Part shown: one piece after another, positions 6,644-6,884 of the stretch
Layout of the letters: each line of letters starts with the position of its first letter
Position numbering within the stretch: position 1 is the stretch's first letter
Assembly: GCA_020058405.1 (NCBI GenBank)
Contig: JAGVEE010000072.1
Span: 1 to 6,884 of the forward strand
Length of the DNA: 6,884 nt
Source of the DNA: Sphingobacteriales bacterium
GTDB taxonomy: Bacteria > Bacteroidota > Bacteroidia > Sphingobacteriales > Sphingobacteriaceae
Direction of reading: 5' to 3'
Position numbers and translations under genes: made by a program
Notes under the pieces: generated by a model
What the model was told of the DNA's origin: nothing
Database searches by the model: none
What the model saw: only the letters and a program-made list of their open reading frames with translations

Positions 6644-6676
6644 TAAAGATACTTATGTTCATAACAAATTCCAAAA
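6644..6676 (-). promoter_or_regulatory. Putative promoter of the lipoprotein gene
   Basis: On the minus strand TTTTG (6676-6672) is followed after 20 bases by TATCTTTA (6651-6644), which differs from the TAnnTTTG consensus only at the last base. The spacing is right for the phylum. Transcription would start around 6637, leaving a leader of about 18 bases before the ATG at 6619. The evidence is consensus similarity only. Confidence 0.4.
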
Positions 6677-6736
6677 TTTAGTTTAAGAGAACTTTGAAAT
6701 ATAGGATAAATACTGAAAAAAGGGCTTAAAACAAAG

Positions 6737-6760
6737 AAAACCTGCATTTAAGCAGGATTT
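6737..6760. terminator. Orphan terminator-like hairpin in the lipoprotein-tRNA gap
   Basis: CCTGC (6741-6745) and GCAGG (6752-6756) pair around the loop ATTTAA, with AAAA before and ATTTTAT after, so it could act weakly in either direction. No annotated gene ends here. The lipoprotein gene starts upstream on the minus strand and the tRNA starts downstream on the plus strand. It may end an unseen small transcript or insulate the tRNA promoter. The rest of the 6620-6837 gap holds only the two promoter elements described. Confidence 0.4.
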
Positions 6761-6818
6761 TATAAAAAACTAGCACTCAATAAATTTTCAGGGAACCTCA
6801 GTTTTCATCATAATTAAT

Positions 6819-6826
6819 TAAGTTTG
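6819..6826 (+). promoter_or_regulatory. -7 promoter element of the tRNA-Arg gene
   Basis: TAAGTTTG matches the Bacteroidota TAnnTTTG -7 motif exactly and lies 11 bases before the first tRNA base, where transcription is expected to start. No TTG -33 element is visible at the usual spacing. Confidence 0.55.
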
Positions 6827-6837
6827 CATTCCAAAAT

Positions 6838-6884
6838 GGCGCCGTAGTTCAACGGATAGAATAGATGTTTCCTAAACATTTGAT
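6838..6884 (+). tRNA. tRNA-Arg (anticodon CCT), partial, truncated by right edge
   Basis: The 5' two thirds of a tRNA reading AGG codons. The 5' acceptor strand is GGCGCCG (6838-6844), followed by TA. The D stem is GTTC/GAAT (6847-6850 with 6859-6862) around AACGGATA, which has the conserved GG. The anticodon stem is GATGT/ACATT (6864-6868 with 6876-6880), and the loop TTCCTAA has anticodon CCT at 6871-6873. The variable loop starts at 6881, while the T arm and 3' acceptor strand lie outside the window. The folding leaves only wobble G-T pairs at the ends of the D and anticodon stems. Confidence 0.93.

Noticed and set aside
1..6884. CRISPR array, insertion sequence, phage, defence or toxin-antitoxin system
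   Set aside because: There are no spaced direct repeats, no transposase or integrase and no nuclease genes. All repeats seen are terminator hairpins or the short palindromes listed.

Overview
The window is A+T-rich chromosomal DNA from a member of the Bacteroidota, most likely a Flavobacteriia- or Sphingobacteriia-like relative. Three things point there. The translation starts lack Shine-Dalgarno sequences. Several intergenic regions carry TAnnTTTG, the -7 motif of this phylum. The gene set (DUF6526, DUF2752, a signal-peptide TM2 protein, M61 peptidase with PDZ-like tail) is also typical. The organism call is an inference, as there is no rRNA or species marker.

Layout. Positions 1-1695 (minus) hold a two-component system: a membrane histidine kinase whose 3' end overlaps by 8 bases an OmpR-type response regulator that runs off the left edge. 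Positions 1761-3531 (minus) form what looks like a complete three-gene operon. It has a promoter with a perfect -7 box, a secreted protein of unknown function, a DUF2752 membrane protein two bases further on, a DUF6526 membrane protein, and an intrinsic terminator. Diverging from it, 3541-3951 (plus) encodes a signal-peptide-bearing TM2-domain protein ended by a strong terminator. Positions 4056-5958 (plus) hold an M61-family metallopeptidase with its own -7 box. It converges on a minus-strand lipoprotein gene (6041-6619), and the two share a symmetrical bidirectional terminator. After a 218-base intergenic region, a tRNA-Arg (anticodon CCT) with a perfect -7 box starts at 6838 and is cut by the right edge.

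How the genes work together. The clearest functional unit is the kinase-regulator pair. The secreted protein, DUF2752, DUF6526 and divergent TM2 genes form an envelope-protein cluster; co-location of DUF2752 and TM2 proteins suggests a shared membrane role, but nothing in the sequence proves it. The M61 peptidase and the lipoprotein look like independently transcribed envelope or periplasmic genes.

There is no CRISPR array, transposase, phage gene, toxin-antitoxin pair or defence system. I see an ordinary chromosomal region with a few small oddities rather than a clear new system. The best lead is the DUF2752/TM2 cluster with its uncharacterised secreted partner.
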